Shown: piece by piece, positions 1 through 8,220 of the stretch | Layout: the number at the start of each line of letters is the position of its first letter | How positions within the stretch are numbered: the first letter of the stretch is position 1 | Assembly: GCA_024233005.1 (NCBI GenBank) | Contig: JACKQE010000003.1 | Location: 1 to 64,000 of the forward strand | Source: Akkermansiaceae bacterium | GTDB lineage: Bacteria > Verrucomicrobiota > Verrucomicrobiia > Verrucomicrobiales > DEV007 | Reading direction: 5' to 3' | Length of the DNA: 64,000 nt | Position numbers and translations under genes: made by a program | Notes under the pieces: generated by a model | Database searches by the model: none | The model's input: only the letters and a program-made list of their open reading frames with translations | What the model was told of the DNA's origin: nothing

Positions 1-1145
1 TTCTTCGGCTTGTTGGTTCGGCACACGAGGATGCAGGACTCCATCGATGAGTTGTAGAAGAGGTTTTTCCCAAGGGCGATGACCGCCTCAACAAGGTCAT
101 CCTTGATCATCTGGCGCCGCATTTCCCGCTCCTGATCCCGGAATAGAATGCCGTGCGGCCAAAGGATGGCGCAGCGCCCGTTTTTCGGATCGAGGCTTTT
201 CTGGATGTGCTGTTGGAAGGCGTAGTCGGCGCAGCCCTGCGGCGGGGTGCCCCAGAGGTTGCGGCCCCAGGGGTCGTTCTCGAAGAGGGAGCGGTCCCAG
301 GCCTTGATCGAGTAGGGCGGGTTGGCGAGGATGACGTTGAAGGTCTTGAGGGTGTCGTTTTCCAGCAGCTTCGGCTCGCTGAGGGTGTCGCCGCGGACGA
401 TCTGGAACTCCTCGATGCCGTGGAGGAACATGTTCATCCGGGCGATGGCGGAGGTGATGAGGTTGATCTCCTGTCCGTAGAGCTTGAGGGTGCGGTATTC
501 CTTGCCGGCGTCCTTGAGCTGGAGGGCGCAGTTGAGGAGCAGGCCGCCGGAACCGCAGGTGGGATCATAGACGCTCTCGCCCGGCTGCGGGTCCATGATC
601 AGGGTCATGAGGCGGACGACGGTGCGATTGGTGTAGAACTCGGCGGCGGTGTGGCCGCTGTCGTCGGCGAACTGCTTGATGAGGTATTCGTAGGCGTTGC
701 CGAGCTGGTCGTCGGGGACGTTGGCGATGCTGAGGGTGTGGGCGGAGAAGTGCTCCAGCAGGTTGACGAGCGTCTCGTCGGAGAGGCGGTCCTTGTTGGT
801 CCACGCGGCGTCGCCGAAAATCCCGGCCAGCGTATCCGGGTTGGCCTTCTCGATGGCGCTCATCGCCTCCTGAATGGCGAGGCCAACGTGGGTGGTCTTT
901 TCCCGGACTTTGTTCCAGTGGTGCTTGGGCGGGACGATGAAGCGGTGGAACTCCGGACTGCGGGCGTAGTCCTTGTCACCATCGCTCTCCTCCAGTGCCT
1001 CGGCGTATTCCTCGTCGTAGACGTCACAGATGCGCTTGAAGAAGAGCAGCGGGAAGATGAACTGCTTGTAGTCGCCGGCATCGATGTGCCCGCGCAGGTA
1101 GACCGCCGCGCCCCAGAGGTATTTTTCGAGGGTTTGTTGGTTCAT
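1..1145 (-). CDS. hsdM: Type I restriction-modification methyltransferase subunit HsdM (3' end outside window)
   Basis: This is an N6-adenine methyltransferase subunit of a type I restriction-modification enzyme; in the family it works with HsdS for specificity and HsdR for cleavage. About 381 codons are visible and the C-terminus runs off the left edge. The N-terminus has the HsdM_N pattern (FPLLFFKRICDVYDEEY near residue 30). SAM-binding motif I reads DPTCGSGG near residue 192 and catalytic motif IV reads NPPY near residue 273. The ATG at 1145 directly follows the stop codon of the fic gene with no spacer, so the two are translationally linked. It is a clear paralogue of the hsdM at 4748-6241, so the operon carries two methyltransferase subunits. 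hsdS and hsdR are not in view and should lie to the left. Confidence 0.93.
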   Translation of the reverse strand, partial: MNQQTLEKYLWGAAVYLRGHIDAGDYKQFIFPLLFFKRICDVYDEEYAEALEESDGDKDYARSPEFHRFIVPPKHHWNKVREKTTHVGLAIQEAMSAIEKANPDTLAGIFGDAAWTNKDRLSDETLVNLLEHFSAHTLSIANVPDDQLGNAYEYLIKQFADDSGHTAAEFYTNRTVVRLMTLIMDPQPGESVYDPTCGSGGLLLNCALQLKDAGKEYRTLKLYGQEINLITSAIARMNMFLHGIEEFQIVRGDTLSEPKLLENDTLKTFNVILANPPYSIKAWDRSLFENDPWGRNLWGTPPQGCADYAFQQHIQKSLDPKNGRCAILWPHGILFRDQEREMRRQMIKDDLVEAVIALGKNLFYNSSMESCILVCRTNKPK

Positions 1146-2282
1146 CTATTTGAGGAAGAGCTGGTAGTATTCCGAGAAGACAAAGTGCCGATTGCGCTGG
1201 CGACCCGTAATTTCCTTAAGGATGCAATCCTGGACCAACTGAGTGATGAGACGGTCGCAGGTGGCCCGGCTCAGCGAGAGTCGGCTCTGAAGCTCCTGCG
1301 AGGAGGTGACGGGCTTCTGGTAAAGGAAATCGACGATGCGGGTGGCGTTGGGCGCGGCACGACCGTAACTGGCGAGAAGATCGGAGGTGCGGTTCCGCAA
1401 CTCGAAGATGGCACGGAAAGTCTCGATAGCCTGCTTGGCCGTCTCGATCACGGCGACGAGGAAGAATCGTAGCCAGTGTCCCAGGTCATTAGTGGTGCGG
1501 ACGTGGGAAAGCGCGTCATAGTAGGAGGTCCGGTTTTTCTCGAGATGACTGGAGAGGTAGAGGCAAGGATGCTGGAGCAGCTCCTTGTCGACGAGGTATA
1601 GCGTGATGAGCAAGCGACCAATCCGGCCATTGCCGTCGAGAAAGGGGTGAATGGTCTCGAACTGGTAATGGCTGATGGCAATTCGGATCAAATGCGGCAC
1701 ATGGATCGACTCATTGTGCCAGAACGCTTCGAGGTCGGTGAGAAGCAGTGGCAAGTCGTCGTGATGAGGAGGGATGAAGACAGCGTCCTTGAGCGAAGAG
1801 CCGCCGATCCAGTTCTGGCTGCGGCGGAACTCGCCAGGCGTCTTGCGTTCGCCACGGGCCCCGCTAAGAAGGGTGGCGTGGGTTTGGCAGAGGAGGCGAT
1901 TGGAAAGGGGCAATTCCTTCAGATCCCGGATCGCCTGATTCATCGCAACGATATAATTCCGAACCTCCTGCCAGTCGTCGCGTTTCTCCGGAGCGATTTC
2001 TTCCGGGTCGTCCTGAACCGCCTCGTCCATGCCTGTCTGGGTGCCCTCGATGCGACTCGAAGTTTGGGCCTCCTTGACCACATGCATGCGGATGAAACGG
2101 TCGAGATCCGGGACGATGAGCGAGAGACCGTTCAGTTCTCCCAGCCGTCGATTGGCCTCGGAGAGAAGCGTGTCGATCCGTGGATCGCTCCACGACCAAG
2201 CATGATTCACCGGGCTCGGGGTGAAGCTTTTGTATTCGTATTGCTCCTTGAAGGAGCCAGCTTTGTAATCGTCCAAATTCAT
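1146..2282 (-). CDS. Fic family protein, class II (predicted AMP transferase) with C-terminal winged helix
   Basis: Fic enzymes usually transfer AMP from ATP to a target protein hydroxyl. The catalytic loop HPFLDGNGRIGR starts near residue 212 and matches the HPFx(D/E)GNGRxxR consensus, so activity is expected. An inhibitory-helix motif SSRIEG lies at residues 75-80, before the Fic core, which is the class II (auto-inhibited) layout. The last 70 residues look like a winged-helix domain (ELQSRLSLSRATCDRLITQL). I chose the ATG at 2282 (MNLDDYKAG, 378 aa); an upstream ATG at 2357 would add 25 residues that do not look like coding sequence. It sits between the DUF262 fusion gene and the second hsdM. 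Its target, and whether it regulates the methylase or acts as a toxin, cannot be told from sequence. Confidence 0.92.
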   Translation of the reverse strand: MNLDDYKAGSFKEQYEYKSFTPSPVNHAWSWSDPRIDTLLSEANRRLGELNGLSLIVPDLDRFIRMHVVKEAQTSSRIEGTQTGMDEAVQDDPEEIAPEKRDDWQEVRNYIVAMNQAIRDLKELPLSNRLLCQTHATLLSGARGERKTPGEFRRSQNWIGGSSLKDAVFIPPHHDDLPLLLTDLEAFWHNESIHVPHLIRIAISHYQFETIHPFLDGNGRIGRLLITLYLVDKELLQHPCLYLSSHLEKNRTSYYDALSHVRTTNDLGHWLRFFLVAVIETAKQAIETFRAIFELRNRTSDLLASYGRAAPNATRIVDFLYQKPVTSSQELQSRLSLSRATCDRLITQLVQDCILKEITGRQRNRHFVFSEYYQLFLK

Positions 2283-2301
2283 CCGAATCTGCAATAGAAG
2301 T

Positions 2302-2389
2302 GAGCGCTTAGTGTCATTTAAGGCGCATTTATTTGAATAGTCGAGCGCTAATTGCATATAAAGCTCACAAAACGCCTAAAATGCGCTTT
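2302..2389. promoter_or_regulatory. GCGC-centred repeat cluster upstream of fic (candidate operator)
   Basis: Four GCGC-centred motifs precede the fic start: GAGCGCTTA at 2302, AAGGCGCATTT at 2320, GAGCGCTAA at 2343 and AATGCGCTTT at 2380. The first and third are near-identical direct copies and the second and fourth form an inverted pair. Centre spacing is about 19, 22 and 38 bases, close to multiples of two helical turns. Autoregulation by the winged-helix domain of the Fic protein is only an inference. Confidence 0.3.
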
Positions 2390-2404
2390 TTGTAAGTGCA
2401 GTGC

Positions 2405-4735
2405 TCAGGTCCCGTGCCTGAATCGTTCCATGACATATTTTGGGATCTCCTCAAGCGGCAGCTCACGGGAGGAATTGCCACTGCGGACGTAAAATCTCTC
2501 AGTTTTGGGAGCATTTTCTCCCTGTCCCGAGATGAGGGTGTAGAGAGGTTCCTTGCCCCTCTTTACGTCGATCATGCAAAACTCCTTCCCGTCCTTCACC
2601 GGGAACGTGATCTCTAGCTGGGAGGTCGCGAAGTTCGCTCCGTAGGCGGCATTGACCAGATTCCGCAAATGGAGTTCGAACTGATCCTTATTCTTGAACT
2701 TCGCATAATCGGCATCGAGGCCCAGGATCTCCCCGTCGTCACGGACCCCGATGAAGAGCGTGCCGCCGTAGCGATTGCTGAGGGCCGCGATGCTCTTGAG
2801 GATCACTTCCTCCATCTTCTTGTCGAACATGTTGGCTTTGATGTTCCAGCTCAGGGTGGACTTGAACTCGACCATGGAGGTCTCGCCGCCAGTAATCTTT
2901 TGCTCAATACGGGCTGCCTCATCCTCGGCGTCCGTGAGTCCAAAAATAGTCAACTTATCGGGAGGGGTGTCGCCCTTGCCCATGGCCTCGTATATCACGT
3001 CGAGAAGTGCGATAGACCGGTTTCGCAGGAAGGCATTGATATCGTCGCAGCGCATTGTGCCAGGGTCGATGAGATGGGATTCGAGAAGATGATCCATCTC
3101 CTCGTCCGACAGGCCGACTTCCTTTTCCTTCTGCAAGCTGGCGAGATACTTGGACGGAGCCGCGCCTCCGATCTTCCGGTTCGCCTTGTATGAGATCGGG
3201 GTCTTGTTCACCGCTGAATCGCTCACGTCACGAGGGATCCCGTTCTTGTCACACCAGTTGCGAGGAAAAATGTGATGGATGTCGAGGCCCTCTCCCATGT
3301 GGTCGAGTTCCTGTATATCAGCCTTCCAAAAGAAATCTTTCGCTCCTCTGCGAAGGGTCAGTACGTGCAGCCCCTTGTAGGCAGCACTGTTTCTGGTTCG
3401 CAGGGTCTCGAGTCGGCTAGGCTGAAAGGAGGCGTCGAAGATGGTGCGGGGCTTCCTGGTCTCGTCCTCCATCCAGATGAAGAAGTCCTCGATGTCGTTG
3501 GCAAAGCGATTTTCAATGGCACTGCCGTAAAGCTCACCCATGACTCCGCACCAATACCACTGGCTCAGGCGGCGGTAGATCTTGGGCTCCAGCCAGCTCG
3601 ATCCCAGGTGAGCCATAATAGCAGCCAGCGGAACCAGCTGGGTGCGGTAAGGAAGGTTCCGATTGTCGAAAAAGCACTCCTTCCGCAGGAACTGGGCGAC
3701 CCGTGTGAAGGCCTCCTCCACCCGGGGAGCCCACTTGAGATAATCGTCGAGCGTGAGGTTCAGCATCGTCTTGCGCTTGCAACTGATGCCGGGAAGCTGC
3801 GAATCCGGGACGCCTGCCGCGCGCGCCTCCTGATTCTTCTCGTAGGTGTGGAGCAGCGTGATTGTTTGGATGAAATCAGTCGGAGTGAGAGGCTTCAGTA
3901 ACTTGTCGTCCTTAAGCCGGTCGTAGCGCCCGTGCTTCTTCGAGTGGCGATCGCCATACCAATCCTCGCGGAGATTGAAGCCGTCCGCGGCGAAGGATGC
4001 CGTGATCAGCTCGAACACCGTGAGAGAGACCCCACCCGTGTTCACCTTCTCGAAAACGAGGCAGACGGCCTCCTTAGAGGTGTGTTTGTTCAGAGCGATG
4101 ATGGGGATGTTGTAGTGGAGGATCGGCTCGATGACCTTCTTCCGGAACTCCTGGAACTCTTTGAATTTTCCGACCTCGTAACAGCTGTCTTGCCAATCGT
4201 CGTAATCGAAGATGCGGTTGCAGGGAAACTGGAAGGCCTCCACTTCTTTCTCCATCGTGGTGAGGTCCAAATCGACCTGCCGACCAAAGTCACTGGTCTT
4301 GGTCTTATCGGCGCTCACCGAATAGAATGCATCGTCAATATCGTCCCCCGCAAGCGCCAAGGGTATGTCGATGTAGTAGAAACGCTCCACCTCGGCTTTC
4401 TTATGGTCGAAGGTTTTCACCGGACCTTTCAAGCCAAGAACTTGCGTCAGCGAGGTGAGCCGTTGCTGCCCGTCGAGGATGAGTTTTTCAGGCTCGACGT
4501 CACCACCCAGATCGACATTCTCGATCGGACGGACCTGAAACTTCACGTCGCCTCCTGTCTCGAGCGTCATCACGGCTCCGATCGGAAAGGATCGGGAGAT
4601 ACTGACCAGAAGGGAACGAACATGCTCGTCGTCCCAGACCCAGCCACGCTGAAAATCGGGGAGTTGGTATTCGCCCTTTTTGATTCCGGTGATCACGTCC
4701 CGGAGCGGCAACTTGGTGCTGTCGAATGTGCTCAT
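2405..4735 (-). CDS. DUF262 (GmrS-like) / HNH (DUF1524-like) / AlbA_2 three-domain fusion protein
   Basis: This 776-aa protein is a likely phage-defence factor. The N-terminal DUF262 domain has the conserved DGQQR motif at residues 88-92, which in GmrSD-type enzymes is linked to NTP use. A middle region has an HNH-like signature (DIHHIFPRNWC near residue 484, with a downstream NKTPIS segment), typical of the nuclease half of GmrSD/DUF1524 proteins. The C-terminal 160 residues look like an AlbA_2/Schlafen-type putative DNA-binding domain (MVEFKSTLSW near 621, GGTLFIGVRDDG near 658). GmrSD systems restrict modified phage DNA; the added AlbA_2 module is the unusual part. The gene starts 12 bases after the stop of hsdM (4748-6241) and precedes fic, so the three are probably cotranscribed. 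Domain edges are by eye. Confidence 0.85.
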   Translation of the reverse strand: MSTFDSTKLPLRDVITGIKKGEYQLPDFQRGWVWDDEHVRSLLVSISRSFPIGAVMTLETGGDVKFQVRPIENVDLGGDVEPEKLILDGQQRLTSLTQVLGLKGPVKTFDHKKAEVERFYYIDIPLALAGDDIDDAFYSVSADKTKTSDFGRQVDLDLTTMEKEVEAFQFPCNRIFDYDDWQDSCYEVGKFKEFQEFRKKVIEPILHYNIPIIALNKHTSKEAVCLVFEKVNTGGVSLTVFELITASFAADGFNLREDWYGDRHSKKHGRYDRLKDDKLLKPLTPTDFIQTITLLHTYEKNQEARAAGVPDSQLPGISCKRKTMLNLTLDDYLKWAPRVEEAFTRVAQFLRKECFFDNRNLPYRTQLVPLAAIMAHLGSSWLEPKIYRRLSQWYWCGVMGELYGSAIENRFANDIEDFFIWMEDETRKPRTIFDASFQPSRLETLRTRNSAAYKGLHVLTLRRGAKDFFWKADIQELDHMGEGLDIHHIFPRNWCDKNGIPRDVSDSAVNKTPISYKANRKIGGAAPSKYLASLQKEKEVGLSDEEMDHLLESHLIDPGTMRCDDINAFLRNRSIALLDVIYEAMGKGDTPPDKLTIFGLTDAEDEAARIEQKITGGETSMVEFKSTLSWNIKANMFDKKMEEVILKSIAALSNRYGGTLFIGVRDDGEILGLDADYAKFKNKDQFELHLRNLVNAAYGANFATSQLEITFPVKDGKEFCMIDVKRGKEPLYTLISGQGENAPKTERFYVRSGNSSRELPLEEIPKYVMERFRHGT

Positions 4736-4747
4736 AAATTGAAATGG

Positions 4748-6241
4748 TCAGACGCGGACTCCGAACTCCCGTAGCTTCTTCTTCAGGTGCTCTTCCGCCC
4801 GCTGGCACTCGGTCCAGGCCTCCTTCACATCAGCAAGCGCCTCCCCCACCGTCGGCAGGTCGTCCTCGATGACCTTCTCGACATAGAGCGGGATGTTCAG
4901 GTTGTAGTCGTTCTCGGCGATCTCCTCCATGGAGGCGAGCTTGACGTGATTCTCGACATCCTCGCCTTTCTGATACCAGCCGTAGATCCGGTCGACGTGT
5001 TCACGCTCGAGGAAGTTCTGGGCGCGACCGACGCGAATCTGCTCGGAGGCGTCAATGAAGAGCACCTTGCCCCGTCGACAGGCAGGCTTGCCGGCCCGGA
5101 AGACCATGATGCAGGCGGCGAGCTGGGTGCCGTAGAAGATGTTCGGCCCCAGGCCGATGACGGCTTCGAGGAGGTCCTTCTTCAGCAGCGCTTCGCGGAT
5201 CTTGCCTTCGGCCGCTTTCCGGAACAGGGCACCGTGGGGCAGCACGACGGCCATCCGGCCGGTCTTGGGCCGCATCGACCGGATCATGTGCTGCACCCAG
5301 GCCATGTCGCCGTTACCCTTGGGCGGGACGCCGGCGATGTTACGCCCGTAGGGATCGTTGACCCATTGCTCGGCGCCCCACTGATCCAGCGAAAAGGGAG
5401 GGTTGGCGATGACGCAGTCGAAGGTCTGGAGACCGTCGGCATCGAAGAAGGCCGGGGAGCGAAGGGTGTCGCCCCGGGCGATCTGAAAGTCCTCCACCCC
5501 GTGCAGGAACATGTTCATCCGCGCGATCGAGGAAGAGGTGAGATTCTTTTCCTGTCCGTAGAGCTTCAGCGTCCGGAAATCCCTGCCGGTTCCCTTGAGG
5601 TGTTCGATGGACTCGATCAGCATCCCACCGGTGCCGCAGGCGGGGTCGTAGATGCTCTCGCCCTCCTGGGGATCGATGATGAGCCCCATCAGGTGTACGA
5701 CCGAGCGGGGCGTGTAGAACTCGCCGGCTTTCTTGTTGGTGAGGTCGGCGAAGTGTTTGATCAGGTATTCGTAGGCCTGCCCGAGCATGTCCGGGGCGAC
5801 CAGCGAGTTCGACAGGGTGTATTGGGAAAAGTGCTCGACAAGGTCGGTGAGCAGCCGGTCCGAGAGGCTGTTCTTGTTGGACCACTGGGCATCCCCGAAG
5901 ATGCCGTAGAGGTGCTTCTGGTTGGCGGACTCGATCTCGCGGAGGCACTGCTCGATCTTCAACCCGATGTTCGAGGTGGTCTCGCGGACGTCGTTCCAGT
6001 GGCAGCCCTCCGGGATGACGAAGCGGTGGAACTCGGGCAGGGCGGCGTAGTCCACGTCGCCGTCCGACTCCTCCAGCGCGGATTGGTATTCTTCGTCGTA
6101 GACATCCGAGATACGCTTGAAGAAGAGCATCGGGAAGATGTAGGCCTTGAAATCGGAGGCTCCGATCGGCCCCTTGAGGATCCAGGCAGCCTTGGAGAGG
6201 TATTGCTCGAGTTGGGAGAGAGAGAAGGAGGAGGGAGGCAT
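4748..6241 (-). CDS. hsdM: Type I restriction-modification methyltransferase subunit HsdM
   Basis: A complete 497-aa HsdM and the first gene of the defence operon. The N-terminal HsdM_N helical domain (FPMLFFKRISDVYDEEY near residue 35) is followed by the N6_Mtase core, with motif I DPACGTGG near residue 199 and motif IV NPPF near residue 277. The length is normal for the family. It closely resembles the partial HsdM at 1-1145 throughout the N-terminal and catalytic regions but is clearly not identical. Two methyltransferase subunits without an adjacent hsdS is unusual; they may pair with one or two specificity subunits outside the window. The DUF262 fusion gene follows 12 bases downstream. 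Confidence 0.94.
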   Translation of the reverse strand: MPPSSFSLSQLEQYLSKAAWILKGPIGASDFKAYIFPMLFFKRISDVYDEEYQSALEESDGDVDYAALPEFHRFVIPEGCHWNDVRETTSNIGLKIEQCLREIESANQKHLYGIFGDAQWSNKNSLSDRLLTDLVEHFSQYTLSNSLVAPDMLGQAYEYLIKHFADLTNKKAGEFYTPRSVVHLMGLIIDPQEGESIYDPACGTGGMLIESIEHLKGTGRDFRTLKLYGQEKNLTSSSIARMNMFLHGVEDFQIARGDTLRSPAFFDADGLQTFDCVIANPPFSLDQWGAEQWVNDPYGRNIAGVPPKGNGDMAWVQHMIRSMRPKTGRMAVVLPHGALFRKAAEGKIREALLKKDLLEAVIGLGPNIFYGTQLAACIMVFRAGKPACRRGKVLFIDASEQIRVGRAQNFLEREHVDRIYGWYQKGEDVENHVKLASMEEIAENDYNLNIPLYVEKVIEDDLPTVGEALADVKEAWTECQRAEEHLKKKLREFGVRV

Positions 6242-6363
6242 GGGAAGGAAGCGCGGACCAGGCTGCCGAAGGATAGATCACCGGGTGGGACAAAGGCAGG
6301 GGGAGGTATTCAAAATCGGCATTGAAGTTGCCGCAGGGCAATTAGGGGTTTCCGACATGGGCA

Positions 6364-6561
6364 TCACTTCCGGGGCGGATTCTGATTCATCAGTTGCTCG
6401 ATCAATCGCGGGGCCGGCCCACTGGGATTCCTGACCCCGTATTCCCAGCTCTCGACCGTCTTGGCGGATACCCCGAGCTGGTCGGCAAGCCACCTGCGCG
6501 GCCGGCCGATTCCCTCCCTCCAGGCCTTAATATCGGCCCCGGTGAGCTCCTCTCGTTGCAT
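6364..6561 (-). CDS. Small XRE/YiaG-type helix-turn-helix regulator
   Basis: A 65-aa DNA-binding protein lying about 120 bases upstream of the hsdM operon on the same strand. Residues 8-45 form a helix-turn-helix of the type seen in YiaG-like and Xre-family proteins (WREGIGRPRRWLADQLG, then VSAKTVESWEYG). The ATG at 6561 was chosen because sequence further upstream in this frame does not look coding. Its size and place resemble controller proteins that time restriction-modification expression, but that role is inferred from position only. Confidence 0.75.
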   Translation of the reverse strand: MQREELTGADIKAWREGIGRPRRWLADQLGVSAKTVESWEYGVRNPSGPAPRLIEQLMNQNPPRK

Positions 6562-6954
6562 CCTAGATTGTAGGAACCAGATTTTCGGTGCGAGAGCAAG
6601 GAGATTCGACGGCCAACAGCAGAGCAACGGGGGAATTATTCTGAAACTCAAGGAAATCAAATCCCGAAGCCGCAGCCCCGGGGATTGGATGGCTGCGTCT
6701 CTAGGACTGGAAATCCGGTCAAATTGTCTTCTATGCCCTACTTCAGACACTACTTCCTTCAGTAAGGTTCCCCTAAATTGGGACAAGGATAAACGAGAGG
6801 ATTCGGACTTTTCCACCCGAAACCGAACCATGAAAAGAAGCCGAGCTGGAAGAGCCGGTATAAAGGACACGCACCTGCATTGCTCGGCAACAATTGTCCC
6901 TTGCCGAGGGACCTATCACGTTCAGCCCCCCGCAGCGGTCTTCATCTCACCCTT
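6562..6954. other. Non-coding stretch between HTH gene and element replication module
   Basis: I see no convincing gene on either strand here. It should include the promoter of the HTH gene. A 12-mer at 6632-6643 (GGAATTATTCTG) recurs at 13539-13550 next to the integrase, which hints at a shared element-specific site. Confidence 0.5.
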
Positions 6955-7014
6955 GCGAAATAAGCGAAATAAGCGAAATATCCCCCCTTATTTCGCTTAT
7001 TTCGCTTATTTCGC
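6955..7014. repeat. Perfect 26-bp inverted repeat built from three copies of a 9-base unit
   Basis: The arms at 6955-6980 and 6989-7014 are perfect reverse complements separated by 8 bases. Each arm is made of the unit GCGAAATAA repeated almost three times. The right arm overlaps the last codons and stop of the DUF3987 gene, so it could end that transcript, but there is no T-run. The same GCGAAATAAGCG string occurs at 13517-13528 beside the integrase. Confidence 0.9.
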
Positions 7015-8169
7015 GGGCTGATTGAGTTTCCAAACGGTACGGTCCGCCCCGCCGGTCTTCAAGGACAGCTTCTGAACGACGCCGCTTTTCTCTAGGATCC
7101 TTAGGGCTTCGTCGATGCGCTGGCTGCGGGCGTGATTGGCAAAGACTTCCGAATTGATCTGAGTCAGCGTCAGGCCAACGGGGTGTTTCTGCAACGCCTG
7201 AAAGATGCGATCGGCATCGGAATGGTTGAAAGCCGTGCCGAAGAGCCACGCGGCCGTGGCATCGCAGTAGCGCCAGAAAGCCAGGGCTGACTCCAGGTGT
7301 TCCCGGCTCTGGGTATCCCGCCCGTCGAGGAGGGCGTAGACCAGGGCGAGCCGTCGCACCTGAGCCTCGGCTCGCCCAATGACGGATCCATAGAGCCCTG
7401 GCTGGCCGTCTGAGAGCGCGGGGTAAACCTCCCTCCAGAAAGCGCTCGCCTCAGGCTCCAGAGGAAGCTCCCGCTCCGTTTCCCGTGCCCGGGAGAGGGC
7501 CGACTGCAAGGCGGCGATCTCGCGGTGAAAGACTCCTAGCGGAATCTCTCCGGCCTCGGGAAGGCAGCGAGATCGCTCGGTGAACACCCAGAGAAAGCGA
7601 TTGGCGAAGCCGTTCTGGCAATCCACCGCAGTCATCTGGTCGATGGCTTCCGCTTTGGTGATGTGTCCGACGATAGAGATGTGCGGAGCGGTGGCCCGGT
7701 CCGGGGAATTCTTAACCAGGCTCCGCAAGTCATTGCCATCCCAGGCTTCGCGCAGGATCGCGGACAGGGAATTCTCCCTGCCCTTCATCCGACGAAGGAC
7801 GGAGCCTAACTCCTCCTCGACGACAAAGAGGCGCTTGTCACTGACGCCAGCATCCACCTGTTCGTCTTGATAGCCCATGATGCGGCCATTTTCCTTGATG
7901 GCCCTGGACTCCAGGCGCGGATCGCGGACATGGTGAATGAGGCCCTCGCCGGAGTGTAGACCGGTAGCAAGACAATCTCGGGTCCACGCCTCATCGTTCT
8001 GGGTGAGGAGGCGATTGATGCAGTGCCAACTCGTGCCCTTGCGCCCCTTGCCAGAGGCCCCTGCCAACACCCCGAAGAGATTGGGATAGTGCCGGGAACA
8101 TCCCGCGACGGTGTAGGCGTGGCGTCCTGCCTGGCTGCCAAAACCGGCCAGCAGATTGAACAAGATTAG
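7006..8169 (-). pseudogene. DUF3987 family protein, C-terminal part (gene split by an insertion sequence)
   Basis: DUF3987 proteins are P-loop helicase/primase-associated proteins common on mobile elements beside primases. This part carries a Walker-A-like motif GASGKGRKGTSW near its start and the DUF3987 core (VVEEELGSVL, SIVGHITKAE), ending with a winged-helix-like tail. An apparent start at 8163 is a TTG and not a true N-terminus. The missing beginning is at 9737-9899, on the far side of an IS110-type element. Joining the two flanks restores one frame reading ...AALF-LILFNLLAG..., about 440 aa in all. The gene was therefore intact before the insertion and is now probably non-functional. 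Confidence 0.88.
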
Positions 8170-8181
8170 ATGAGAAGGCAG
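8170..8181. repeat. Left inverted repeat of the IS110/IS1111-type element
   Basis: ATGAGAAGGCAG, a perfect complement of 9725-9736. The preceding base 8169 (G) may be target or element. Confidence 0.9.
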
Positions 8182-8220
8182 CGGGGGGCGCTTGATCGCC
8201 CTGTTATCCTAGCTGCTGTC

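Noticed and set aside
2283..2357. Earlier fic start (25 more residues)
   Set aside because: The region contains the GCGC repeats and the extra residues have no family support.
4787..6325. 512-codon plus-strand frame
   Set aside because: Antisense to hsdM; composition is typical of a shadow frame.
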